Origin: Bombardia bombarda
Lineage: Eukaryota; Ascomycota; Sordariomycetes; Sordariales; Lasiosphaeriaceae
Assembly (NCBI GenBank): GCA_030512295.1
Contig: JAULSR010000002.1
Location: 2,418,001 to 2,482,000 of the forward strand
Reading direction: 5' to 3'
Length of the DNA stretch: 64,000 nt
In this document: one piece after another, positions 10,625 through 22,400 of the stretch
How positions within the stretch are numbered: the first letter of the stretch is position 1
Layout: every line of letters starts with the position of its first letter
The notes under the pieces: generated by a model
What the model was told of the DNA's origin: nothing
What the model saw: only the letters and a program-made list of their open reading frames with translations
Databases searched by the model: none
Made by a program: the position numbers and the translations under genes

Positions 10625-11301
10625 ACTTGGCGCAAGGAGAATGGGGCGAGGGAACGGTGGAGGGGTTGAATATACGCCTTGCCCTCTTGGAGTTTCATCT
10701 CTTTCATGTGAGCGACGTTGGATGACTGTGCACCTGATCAATGCCATCGACCTCGTCAGCCTCAACGGGCAGCTCTACCTGGTTTTGCCTTTCCTTCGTT
10801 TGGCAAAAGGCAACACACTTTTCGCTCTCTTGCTTGGCCACCCAGCTTGAATACAACAGGGTACCCTCAACCATCTCCGCAACTTTGTGATTGATGTCCA
10901 TGCCCCATCGTCTTAGTCTCTTGCATTTCCCCATAACATACCACTCCGCAACTTGTATATATCATATTATTATACGCTTGAAACTGGACGGCCCCGAGGC
11001 TGCATGGCTCTAGTCTCTAGCCTAAGTCTTCGGCCTTAGCGTTTAAATAGATGCCCGCGTCCTCCTCGAAGTCTTGCATATGGTTGCCTAATAATTGCCG
11101 CCAGAGGTTGCTCGATGCCAAACGCCAGTGTCAGTTCTATCGAAAGCTGATCCATGCCCTGCAAGGTCAATCTATTCCGAGGGGGGGTACAAAAGAACGA
11201 AACCACGGCCTGCTATAACAAGCAAGTTCTGAATACTTTAATACATCGCCATCCGATTCTTGGAGGAGGTTTTCCTCGTGGGGACTCGCCAGTGGCCGCA
11301 A
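10625..11301. other. Intergenic, nothing recognised
   Basis: About 680 bp between the 3' ends of two convergent genes. It has AT-rich patches near 10955-10975 and no open frame or repeat worth naming. Confidence 0.5.
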
Positions 11302-12675
11302 TCAATCTTCAGCTCGCGTCCAGAACCTCCATCCTTCACGGGCTTCCCGTACCCCAACGCCAACCAGTTGCTCGATACCCCGAGCACCGACGGCATTCTC
11401 AAGCTTTTTCTGGTCGATCTCTTCGCCATTCTCTCCATCGGGGCCGTTCCTGAATACGGCGGGCCAGAGCACGCCAACTCCGTCGGCACCTAGGATCGCC
11501 TCGTATTTCTGAAATCCTTCCGCAATGAACTTCCGGTCGAGTTCTTCCACAGTTTCCTCCTTGACGTCTGGTCGGGAGAGTGTAATAGCACACCCACCGC
11601 CTCCGGCACCAGTAAGCTTTGTCCAGCCTATATCTGCAAAATCTACGAGCTCGCGGACGCGCTCTAGGCAGGGGTGAGAGACTCCTAGTGCGACTAGCAA
11701 TCCGTGGTTCATACGAATCAACGTCCCTAAGCGTTCGATAGCCTCGTACGTACTATTGCCGTCGAAGGTGGTAGATGAGATAAGCTCTAATGCCGAAGCC
11801 GTGAGTTGGCCGATCGTATCCAAGATGAGCTCTGTCGTTTTAGGGTGATTGTCTTTCAGCCTTCGCACTTTTTCAACTTGTGTGGCCGTTGAACGTGGCT
11901 GTCTGGTGTCGACGAGAAGGAGTCGTAGCTTTGGAAAGTTGACGAGAGGGGTAACAGACGGTGGCCCAGAGGTGTTTTTGTGGAAAAGTACGGCTTTCCC
12001 CCCGGACGAGACCGTGTTGTCCACCCCGCTAGGGTCTCCGTGGATGCATAACTCCCCCACGAATGCCCACTGGTTGATGCGTTCGATTTGTACCTCAGCT
12101 TCCTTGAGAGGCTGATCGGGATGAGGACCTGCTAGGGTGCGTGTCTGAAGGAGTAGCGCCGTGCTCAAGCAAACGCAAACGCTGGCACTACTACCCAGGC
12201 CGGCACCAATTGGAATAGTAGATCGAAGCGTATATATGAATCCAGGACTTTCCGAGGAGCTTAAGGAAAGGAAGAGATAGAGGAAGGCGGTCGCAGACCG
12301 TACATGCATCTTTCGCTGCTTCTCTGGAAGGTCCCTGGACACGGCCTCCGCATGCGGCGTGATGGCGTTGAGTAACTCTGGGTCGAGAGCGTCGACGAGA
12401 GAGTAGTAGAACCTTTTCTTGGAAGCATGTTGGAAAACAGGCCACGGCAGAGTATCGATTATCCACGTATGGTTCAAACCAATATCTATGAAGTTCAATG
12501 TGACGGTGCGTCGAGATTTGGAGAGGGTGGTGACGAGGAGGTAGGATCTGAGTGAAATGGCTGCAGCAACAGCTGGTTTGCCAAAAACCGCAGCATGTTC
12601 ACCGAAGACGATGACTTTTCCTGGTGCGGACACCATGAACGCAGGCGCCATTGGCGATGAAACTTTTCTCTCCAT
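11302..12675 (-). CDS. ERG12: Mevalonate kinase
   Basis: A GHMP kinase that phosphorylates mevalonate to 5-phosphomevalonate with ATP in the sterol/isoprenoid pathway. It is a single exon of 457 residues from ATG 12675. The ATP-binding and substrate motifs are all present: APGKVIVFGEHAAVFGKPA near residue 17, TIPIGAGLGSSASVCV (motif 2), GVDNTVSSGGKAVLF with the expected Asp, and KLTGAGGGGCAITL (motif 3). Length matches fungal Erg12 (about 440-460). The first 13 residues are not conserved in the family; the ATG at 12675 is the first in frame after a long open leader, and a downstream Met or an upstream exon cannot be excluded. No organelle signal was seen, fitting a cytosolic or peroxisome-associated enzyme. 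Confidence 0.93.
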   Translation of the reverse strand: MERKVSSPMAPAFMVSAPGKVIVFGEHAAVFGKPAVAAAISLRSYLLVTTLSKSRRTVTLNFIDIGLNHTWIIDTLPWPVFQHASKKRFYYSLVDALDPELLNAITPHAEAVSRDLPEKQRKMHVRSATAFLYLFLSLSSSESPGFIYTLRSTIPIGAGLGSSASVCVCLSTALLLQTRTLAGPHPDQPLKEAEVQIERINQWAFVGELCIHGDPSGVDNTVSSGGKAVLFHKNTSGPPSVTPLVNFPKLRLLLVDTRQPRSTATQVEKVRRLKDNHPKTTELILDTIGQLTASALELISSTTFDGNSTYEAIERLGTLIRMNHGLLVALGVSHPCLERVRELVDFADIGWTKLTGAGGGGCAITLSRPDVKEETVEELDRKFIAEGFQKYEAILGADGVGVLWPAVFRNGPDGENGEEIDQKKLENAVGARGIEQLVGVGVREAREGWRFWTRAED

Positions 12676-13087
12676 GGCTGTGGGTGTGTGGCCTCTCGAA
12701 AAATCGCTGGGTGTGGACGCTTGCGGAATGAGGTAAGAAATTTCTTGAGGTCTGAGCACGTGCTTTGAAGCGTGATCGTCTACCTCCCCTTTGACCAATC
12801 CAAGCCATTACTCGATTCTGCGTTACCTTCAACAGTGGGGAAGGTCACGAGGTGCTTTTATTGGTCACGCGGAGGACCTGCTCTTTGCGTCAGTAACGCG
12901 GCTTAACTGATCCAATTCCACGCATCACCTCATCTCTTGGCGCGAGTCCAGCCATCACATTAGCTGAGGGCGGTGCAGGATGTTCATGGCGGAACCTTGA
13001 TCTCATCAGTAGTGGGTGGGGGCGGCGACGACGTGGAGTTCTCCGGGACGTTACCGAATTAGCGCCGGGGCCATACTGTGGTAGGCG
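12676..13087. promoter_or_regulatory. Promoter side of mevalonate kinase
   Basis: About 410 bp between the kinase start and the 3' end of the copia element. One end of the element should lie here or just inside, but I cannot pick out a long terminal repeat by eye. Confidence 0.3.
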
Positions 13088-16000
13088 TCATACGCCGTAT
13101 CTACAGTTGTGTCTTGATCTGTAGTTTGGTTCAAATCGACTGCCCGAAGTTCCATCCCTCATCGAGGACGGACTGAGGCTCGTGAGTCGGCCCTTGAGCC
13201 CCACCCGCAGTAAACAGAGACCGCCTGCTCCCTCTTGGGCTTCCCAGTCCTTGTAGGCCTGAACAAGTTCGGCAAGAGATGTGGTTGGGTATTTTATGGC
13301 CGTGTCTAAGAGCAACGGATGCGCTAGAACGTCATCGGCCTCAGGCCGTGGCGAAGGACCAACGTACTGGTTGATAAATTCTGCCTCGGTGGACGACAGC
13401 GTGATGATACCCTGCTTCTTGCTTTTCCATAGTATAGGACCTCCCGCGAGGAAGACAACGTGCCCACCAGTAGAATATCGCATCAACAGATCGTCGGCGA
13501 ATGCGGCGTCTGCGTAAGCGCAGAGGGCGAGGTTATCCATCGGCAGCTTGCCTCCGTAGCAGGGGCAAAGCGTGAGGGTCTTGGTGATGTAGCGGAAAAG
13601 GTGTTGAAGTAGTCGAATGTGGGCATTTGAAGGTCCTGCGTTGGCTTCGTAGAGGCGGCTCACAGTATATGTCAAGTCCGCGCGGCTACCTACTGCGAGA
13701 TAATTGAGGCTGCCGGTCTTCTTGATGTAGGACTTGGTAATAGTTTCGTCAGGCTTTTCCCAGGTCTTGGGCAATTCCAAGCCTGGGGGCCAGGGAGTAT
13801 TGACGCCGTTGAGGCTCTCGAGGTTGTATTTCGCTAGCATTTTTCGAGCGTAATTTTTCTGGGATAAGTAAATGCGGTTGTTTTCCTAGTCGCGAATAAT
13901 GTTAAAACCGAAGAAGGATTTTGCTTCGTCGAAGTCTTTTAGTATAAACTTATCGTTTAGCAGATCTCTGGTTTCTTCGATGGCTTGCAATGTGGGCGCG
14001 GAGATCAGAAAGTCGTCAACATATAAGACTAATAGAGCGCCCGTTTTCTTGTTGTAGAAAAGACAGAGGTCGTTTTGGAAGGCGTCAAATCCGAGGGCCT
14101 TTATTACCGGCACCAGAGTAAGGAACTAGTAGAGTGGTGCTTTACGTAGGCCGTAGAGAGCCATCCGGAGTAGGCAGACCTTTCCTTTTTCTTGAGGAAG
14201 TCCGTAGGGTTGGCGGACGTAGATAGAAGTGCTTTTAAGGATATGGGCATTGAGAAACGCTGTTTTGAAGTCGTACTGGCGGAGGAAATGACCCTGAACG
14301 GTAGTAATCGCCAGGAATACTTTGACTGTTGTAGACGTTGCCACTGCGGCGTAAACGTCTTGAATGCTCCAAGAGTCGCGCTCGTAATTGCCACAAACAA
14401 CCCATCGCGCTTTATTAAATAGCTGTCCTTCGGGAGTTATCTTTTCGTCGAAAACCCATTTGCCGGGTAAGATCTCGGCGTCCGGAGGAGCTTTAACAAG
14501 GTCCCAAACCCCGTAAGTCTCGAAAGCGATTTTCTGGGTCTTCATAGCTGGAAGCCATCTCTTCTGGAAGTCGGGACGCTTATGCGCTTCGAAATAGGAC
14601 TTAGGGATGGAGTTGCGGTGTTTGAGGATCGCCTGGGCCTTAAGGGCAGTCAGGCAAGGTTGGAAGCTTTGGATAGGTTTGATCTCGTCAACAAGGTTCA
14701 GAATCAAAATGTGGGCACCAAGTGTTTTCTTTCCGGAGGCTAGATTTTTGTAGAATCCGGCTAGTCTCTGTCTTGCGTGTAATCCTGGGCGTAACGTAGT
14801 GATAGCTTCGGGTAATGGTGCTTCTTCTTCGATGAAGTCTGGGATGGAATCCTTGTCGTTACGTTCGATAGGCGAGTTAGAGGTTGCGTTTGATTGGATC
14901 TGGATTGGTGGAGCAATTAGTGATAGAGGAAGTGATTCCTAGGCCGGGGCTGCAACCGTGATTGATTCCTGAGTTGACTCTTCCGAAGGCGAAGTCTGGA
15001 GTGGTTGCGTGGGCAAGGGCGCTGTAGTGCCTGGTAAACGTATAGGACTCGGGCTAGGATCTGGAGTTGGATAGTCCGGGGTAAACTCTAGGGACTTTTA
15101 AGCGTTATTTTCGTCGTTTGACGTAAATCTTAAGCCGGGAAGTGTATGTCTTTGTTGTCCTTAATTAGGCGAATCGCTGGGTATTGTTTTCGTACCGTTG
15201 AGGATGATACCGGGTAAGGTATCCTCATCCTTTAGAATCCTATCATCAAAGGCAACTTCGTAGAGTGTGTTACCTATTGGATCCGGGGTAGTTATATAAC
15301 CCTTATTCTTATAGAATTTGACCGAGTTAGCGCGAATTATTTTATTGCTTTAAGGAAGATATATCTAATATATTTTCCCGTAATCTCCGTCGTAGCCGAT
15401 AAGCCGTCCTTTCGTCGCCCTGGGCGCCATTTCATAGCTATTAACCCGGTAAGCGCTCTTAAGGTAAACGTAAGTAATACAGCCAAACGTTCGAAGATAG
15501 TAAATATACGGCTTGCAATCCATTTTCGGTATGCCGAATGCCTATAGGAATCGCTCTTGGGGCGAGACTCCATCTGGATTACCTTGCGAAGGTAGGAGGT
15601 TGTACACCATTATAGCCATCTCCTCAGCGAAGGGCTAAAGGAAAGTAAGAAGCTTTGCCTTAATAAGTGAAGCTTTAGCTAAATCTATAATCGTTTTCCC
15701 GGCTCGTTTAATCTTGTTATTAAACTAAGGAGTATGTGGTAATATAACGTATAGTACTTTTCCTATACTTTTGCAGAAGGCGCGAATATCGCTAGCTTAA
15801 AATAGCTTCGTCCCCTGGCCAAATTCTATCCCGCCGTCGATCCCAATAGATAGGACTGGAATTCTAGTCTGGGTTTCGACCTGGTTGATCCATTCTTTGA
15901 TGAGGCCTAGGATCTCTTTCTTCGTTTTGCTTTTGCTGAATTTGATTCAGTGATATCCGCTATATGCGTCGATATAGTGGATAATGTATTGGAAGGAATT

Positions 16001-17578
16001 GTGGCCGACTTTATGTTCGATAGTGTCGATCCGGACCATCTGGAGAGGGTGATAAAAAGTCTGGGATGTTTTCTTAGGTCTAGACTCTATGGCTTTCGCG
16101 AGGTGACATCCTTCGCAATGGTGACTCTCTGCTTCTATTAAATTGATGGCGATGCCGGCGTCCTTATAAGCTTTAAGGACAGTCTTTTTATTCGCGTAGA
16201 GTAAGCGCTTGTGTATTAAGTCGTAGGAAATGAGGGAGAAGCCATCAGGACGAGGTTTTACTGGTAAGATGTCTTTAAATACAGTGACCTCGTTGATCCA
16301 GATCAAAGTAGCTAGTTCGATACCCCCAACCTTAGTGATAAGCCTATCCGTTTATCCGTCAAATATTGCGCTATTTTTTTTAAAGATTCTTATAGAAAGA
16401 AGGTTATAAGGTGCGTTAGGCGAATACACTACTTAATACTCGAAGTCAACAGGTCTTCCGTCTGAACGAAAAACTATAAATCTGGCGATGCTTATATGCA
16501 TTAACACCGTACCCCCCCCGTTGGCGGAGGCGAAATTTCGAGGCTCCGGCAGTTGGACTAGGTGTTGAAACCATTTGCGGTTATTAAAGGTGTGGTCTAA
16601 CGCTCCAAAGTCAAGAACAAGGCTGTTTTCGTCAAAGATATAGTTTTTCGGACGTAGTATAACCATCGCGATATTATGGAGCAAATTAATACCATAGAGG
16701 CCGCTCTAGAAACGTAGGGCAATTATAGAGGCAAGTATAGCACCCGGCTGCAAGCTCGTAAGCTGGCCTAACTCCCTCTCCTTAAGACGCTTCTCGTATT
16801 CAGCCTTCTTTTCGGGGTGTATCGCAAAGCACTCCTTATCACCGCTAAGGTAATAGTTCCTATAATGCTCGTGGAACGGAATTATTTTGCTAAAGCGCTT
16901 AATTATAGATCGCTTCGTTTTGGAGGGGTAGTTCCCACTCGTACTGTTCGTAGTAGTCGCTGCCTTGTTCAGCATTAACTTCGGATCGTAGGATTCTCTA
17001 ACGGCCTTGTCGGAAAACTCATTGATGAGTTTTTCCTATGTGAGATTCCTGGCCTTCATATTTCTGATTAGGAAGGCGTGGAATTCGTAGTTTTTAATGC
17101 CGTTAAGTACCGCGTAGATAATTATTTCGTCTGTTTGGGACGGGATGACTTCCTGGATTTGTCGCTTGAGGTATTGGGTACGGCTAATGAAAGCTTGGAG
17201 CGTGGTGAAGTTTTTTCTAGCGATGTTGAATAGCTTGGCGACGAGTTCCGCGATAGCGGTCTCGGAAACCTTGGGAACCTTGTCTTATATTACGTCGTAG
17301 AGGATCTTAGGATCTCTATTTTTTGTATTGTAGCCGCCATTAACGAAGCAGTCTTTAACCTTTAACGAAAGCGTAGATTCGATAATTAGCATTACTTTCG
17401 CGCGTTCTTTTTTTTCTTTTATCGAAAACGTAGGCAACGATTCCTTAATATAACTGTCTAGCCCTTGGATCTCAAGCGTAAGCTCGAATAGTATATTCCA
17501 ATCCTTCAAGCCTAGCTCGTTCTTGAGCTCTCGGAGCTTGGGGGCGGAGAAAGTCGTGTCGGCCATCTTGAAAAACAA
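13088..17578 (-). mobile_element. Degenerate Ty1/copia retrotransposon
   Basis: The order on the minus strand is that of copia. A gag-like segment runs from ATG 17566 (LKDWNILFELTLEIQGLDSYI). A protease remnant near 16615 reads LVLDFGALDH where LDSGASDH is expected. The GAG-pre-integrase/integrase region at 16306-15600 has HHCEGCHLAKA, a DGGIEFG segment and LPHTP. Reverse transcriptase at 14707-13886 contains DFKTAFLNA and YVDD, and RNase H at 13840-13088 has TLSSTEAEFI. Many in-frame TAG/TAA stops break it; at least two look like C-to-T or G-to-A changes (APLYW to a stop near 14122; protease Ser to Phe). The element is dead and probably RIP-mutated. LTRs were not identified. Confidence 0.9.
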
Positions 17579-17947
17579 TAAGATGCCGAAGTCTGAGTCA
17601 ACAAAACTTATCTTAAAGAGCGAAACTGCGTTGGCAGGCTCGTAATAGTTCTGTTCTGTTCCGTCGTGGGCTAGCTTTGGCGTGACACTGCGCCAAGCGG
17701 TCTAGTAGCCAAAACGCGAGCGGATCGGTGAAAATGCCGGCTATCAAGGCAGCGAAAAATCGTCTGCAAAGCTCTGAATAGCTGGAGATAAATGGCTTGA
17801 ATACGCAGTTGAAGTTCAGAAGGCTCAGAACCTGTTGGGCCGATTCAGGGTCTACGAAGATATGTGTGTCTATTCTAGGCTAATCTGCGCGAGGCCGAAA
17901 ATATCGACAATACGTACAAAGCAAGCGGAACAATAAGATGCCGAAGT
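17574..17947. repeat. 19-bp direct repeat flanking 336 bp upstream of the copia gag
   Basis: AACAATAAGATGCCGAAGT occurs exactly at 17574-17592, just upstream of the gag ATG on the minus strand, and at 17929-17947. The sequence between is not otherwise repeated. It may mark an internal duplication or an old insertion boundary; it is too short to be an LTR. Confidence 0.6.
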
Positions 17948-18867
17948 GGTGACGGCTGGATGACTAACAGGGATGACTAATCCTCAACAGAAGCTCTTGG
18001 GTCGATGGACATAGTGGGTCCAATGAGGAAGCCTTTGATTGGAGAAGGGCAGCACCATGTGGGGCGAAATGGAGGAATCAGAAATCGGCATCCTCGACAT
18101 CGACACGGGAATTTCAGCTTCACAGGACGCAGAATCAAGGGCAAGATAACGGGGTACCTAATGAAAGTATTTAATCTGGTAGGATACCATATGTATCTCC
18201 CTACCACACCCAGCACAGCAGCCTCGCTCACCGATGTCCTGTCCAAGAAAACATCGTTGTTTTCCCCTGAGCCTATCCTATCTAAACACATTATAACAGT
18301 ATAATCTAGGTACTTTTATCATGTTTATTTCCTCCACAGACAGGCACACGCAACTGACAAGAGAGTGACTGACAAACAAGCCGAGTGGCTACCACCTAGC
18401 CGCCTCGTCAAACTAGCATCACGATCAACTCACATTCCGTCCCATATTACATGCCATCTAAACCACCCAAACCTCGAACAAACCAGCTGACTACTTCAAC
18501 CGAGAACGGACCTCAAGGGTATCTACAATAAAGGTGCCCGGGTCCAACAAAGGAGCATCTCAAGGTAGACATAACCATCACCAACAGTGTATCAATGGGC
18601 ATCCTCATCTTCATATTATTCCCACCCTCTCCTCTCCAGCCTCCAACCCAGTCTAAGTTAAGTACCTATCCTACCCATCCCATGTAGATACACATTTCCG
18701 CTCCCCTCCCCCTTTCCCACCCTCCGGAGCTACTTCCCACCTCCCTATCCACAACAACTATTAGGAAAAGAAGAAAAGAAAAAATAGCGAAAGAAAAAAC
18801 TACTTTTTATCAGCGATGTTTCGTAGTATATATATAGTGGTAGTAGTAGTAAGTTAAGTGTGTTATG

Positions 18868-18899
<32 letters not shown>

Positions 18900-18918
18900 G
18901 TGCCCGGCCGCCCGCCAT

Positions 18919-18949
<31 letters not shown>

Positions 18950-19434
18950 CCCTCAGCCATCATCAAACCTCGACGCCAGTTTGTAAAAGGGAAAAAAAAA
19001 AAGGGAAAAAAATAAAACAACCCCCGCTTAACTACATTATCTGTAAGTATAGTAGCTTGCCAGTCAAAAAATGCTCCGCAACTCCTGAATGCAAATCGAA
19101 AAGACGAAAAAAAAAAGCCAGGGCATATTTGTGCTGCCAAAGATAACGTATCGCAGAAACGTTCGGCTCGTAAGCCTTCTTTTTTTTTTTCCGGTTTGTC
19201 CGTATTTCGCTGGGCATATACACACACACACACACACACAACCCCCATGTGGTAATAGCAGTCATTTACATTGTACACAGCTATACAGAGCCCAATAAAT
19301 CAAGAACCAGTTGATAAAAGGCTCAGTCAGGCGTCGTCGACTGCTGTCGGCGACTCTTGGTTTTTGCCGTTACCGTCACGGCGATGTCGTAATCCATGCA
19401 AGTTGTTCATCGTGGCGAACAAGGTCTCGTCTCT
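17593..19434. other. Intergenic with microsatellites
   Basis: About 1.8 kb between the copia element and the 3' end of the Ca2+-ATPase. It contains (TGT)n at 18868-18898, eight CTGC units at 18919-18950, A/T-rich runs around 18770-18800 and 19000-19110, and (AC)n at about 19220-19241. No gene is supported. Confidence 0.6.
18868..18950. repeat. (TGT)n and (CTGC)8 microsatellites
   Basis: About ten TGT units (18868-18898), then after a short spacer eight perfect CTGC units (18919-18950). Both lie in the 3' flank of the Ca2+-ATPase gene and may be in its 3' UTR. Confidence 0.9.
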
Positions 19435-22400
19435 CTAAGATGATGATGTCGTAGGCGACTTCCGATCGCCAGGCTTGGGCAAGCTGAGTATCGGCACGTG
19501 TTGTGTGGACGAGCCCTCCTCAGCCATCTCTTGAGGCTCGTCGGTCATGGACCGCTCGCCAAATACAGACGACTGGTTGGTGTGTGTCTCGGACCCGCCC
19601 GGCTTAGGGAACTGTCCGAAATCAGGCTCGCCGCGTCGGTCAATCGGCGACCAGCCGGCAGCGATACTGCCCGCCACAATACCCGTCATCACCGTCGCCG
19701 CTCCCAGCGCGCTGTTAGACCTCGACCGCGTGCTCCTGCTGCGCCTCCGAGAATCGGGTGTCGTCACCGCAGAGACGCTACCGAAGCTGTCCTCGCGGGT
19801 AGGCGTCTGAGGCAGACGACCAATCGAGTTCGACTTTGAGTTCTCGCGGCTGTGAGATGGGCTCTTCTTGGGCATGAAGGTTTCACGTGGGTGCTTCATA
19901 GCAAACTTCAAGTTGTTGATGCGGCCACCCTTGATACGCTTGAGGAAAGCCAGCTCGTCTCTGACATCAGCAAGTACCATCGGGTACGAGCTGAAACGTT
20001 CCTCGTCGTCTGAGACGGTCAGGCCGGGGACCTTGGAGTGCGCTCTGCGCTTGAGGAAGTCGGGAACCAGTCTCTCAAGCAGTGCATCGGGCACGAGGCG
20101 AATCACCATTCCAATTGGGATCGACAGGGCGCCCAAGACAATAGCATAGGCCCACATAGCTGGAGTTTGCTTCTCGGGGGCAATATCGAAGGCCCGTCCA
20201 CCAACCATGATAATCAGGACTTGACCGCCACACATAATGACGCTGATGCCGATGAAAAACCAATTCTTGGTCAGACCTTCGAAGATGTTGAACTTGTTAT
20301 CCAGACGGCGGTTGCTAGGGTACGTTAGTAAACAGGTTGAGCGAAGGTGAGGTCAGGATAGTGAACTTACTTCCATTGGTTGAAGATTTGCATCCACACA
20401 AAAGTGTTAAACACCAATGTCTGGATTTCATCAGTCGAAACGTGCTCATCGTAGGCTGGAAGAATATTCGGAGAGCCGTAGTAAATCAAGAAGGTGATGA
20501 GCAGCTGGTACAGCGCCTGTCCCAATATCATCTTCCACATGGTGGTGGATATAATCGAGGAGCCCTTGCGCTCAGGCTTGCGGTCCAAGACGCTGTCCTG
20601 TGGAGGATCGGTTGCAAGTGCCAGTGCGGCAAGTGTATCCATGATAAGGTTAACCCACAGAAGCTGGACGGCGGTGAGAACAGATTCTTCGTCCTGGCTG
20701 GAAACGGCTGTCACAAAGGTCAAGACAACAGCAGTGACGTTGACAGTGAGCTGGAACTGCAGGAACCGCTTGACAGCGTCATTTACCGCGCGTCCCCACT
20801 TCAGCGCCTTGACAATTGAGTTGAAGTTGTCGTCCATGAGAATGATGGCCGACGCCTCCTTGGCAACCTCAGTTCCAGCGATACCCATGGAAAAGCCGAC
20901 ATCAGCCATCTTCAAAGCAGGGGCGTCGTTGGTTCCATCTCCAGTAACCGCAACAGTCTCGCCCAGGTCTTTGAGGCGCTTGACAAGAATGCGCTTGTCT
21001 TCTGGGCTGGATCGCGCCAATACGTGCAGGCGTGGAATGATCCTGTTCTGCTCGGCCTTGCTCAAGTTTCGGAACTCGGGACCTTCCATGATGATGCTGT
21101 CATGCTGGAGGATTCCGCAGTCATGTGCGATAGCTTCAGCCGTAAGCTTATTGTCTCCAGTAACCATACGGACAACAACACCAGCCCGTTGGCAGTCCTT
21201 TACGGCCTCCGGAACTCCAACGCGCAGCGGATCCTTGATGCCAACCATGCCGACGAAAACCATGTTCCTGCAAATATCCTCAAAAGCAATCTCATCCTTC
21301 TCGGAATCAGTCCGACGAGGTCCCTTGGGAGGCCACTGGTTAAAGTCCCGGTAGATGATGCCAATGGTACGGAGGGAGCCACGCGCATACGTCTCAATGA
21401 GGTTCGTGATCGTGTCACGGTTGTCCTCAGTAAGGGGAGTAGATGTAAGGCCAGAAGATGGATCCCGGATGATTTGGGTGCACTTGTCGAGCATGATTTC
21501 CGAGGCACCCTTGATGTAGAGTCTTGCCTTTCCGTTCTCAAGCTGAACCACAGCGCCCATACACTTGCGTCCTGAATCGAAGGGGATAAGGTGGAGGACC
21601 TTGGCGTTGGCTCGCTCCTCACTGACGGGACCCATTGCAAGGTGCTCCTGGGCGAAGATAAGCAGAGCGGTTTCAGTCTTGGAGCCAATGAACGTCATGC
21701 GTCCATCAAGCTCGCCTTCAAAGGCTGTTGAGTTGAGTGAGATGGACTTGAGTAGCAAATCCTTGACCTGCGGGTCGAGCGCCGAGACGAATTCCTTGGG
21801 GCTGACATCTCCATTGGCATAGCCATCGGGGTTCTCTGCAGTTGCCTCGGCTTGAGGAGTTGTGCCGCCGAACCGATTGCTAGTACCAATAGTTCCTGCT
21901 ACAACCTGCATCTTGTTCTGAGTCAAAGTACCAGTCTTGTCGGAGCAAATAGTGGTGGCATTTCCCATGACTTCACAAGCCTTCAGGTGACGAACCAAGT
22001 TGTTGTCCTTCAACATGCGTGTAGTAGCAAAGGCCAATGCCAATGTCACGGCAAGAGGTAGACCTTCCGGAACAGCGACGACAATGATTGTGACAACAAC
22101 AATGAAGATTTTGATGAACTCTTGGCCCTTCTCGGCAGGTGGTAGATGGTTGTTGGGAAGTCGGACAAGAAACAAGATAAAGAGGACGATGAAGAGAAGA
22201 AGACCAGCAGCACCACCAAGCTTAGCGATATATTCGGCAATGACGTTGAGCTTCGACTGTAGAGGTGTAATCTCGGGGTCCTCGGAGAGAGACATGAGAG
22301 TTTTGCCGTAGCTAGAATAGATGCCGACAGAGGTAACCATGTACGTGCCAACACCCTCCATCACACGCGCGCCGGACTGGATGAAGGGGTCCATCTTTTT

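Noticed and set aside
19220..19241. CRISPR or origin-like meaning for the AC and CTGC repeats
   Set aside because: Simple microsatellites without spacers or other structure, in a eukaryotic context.
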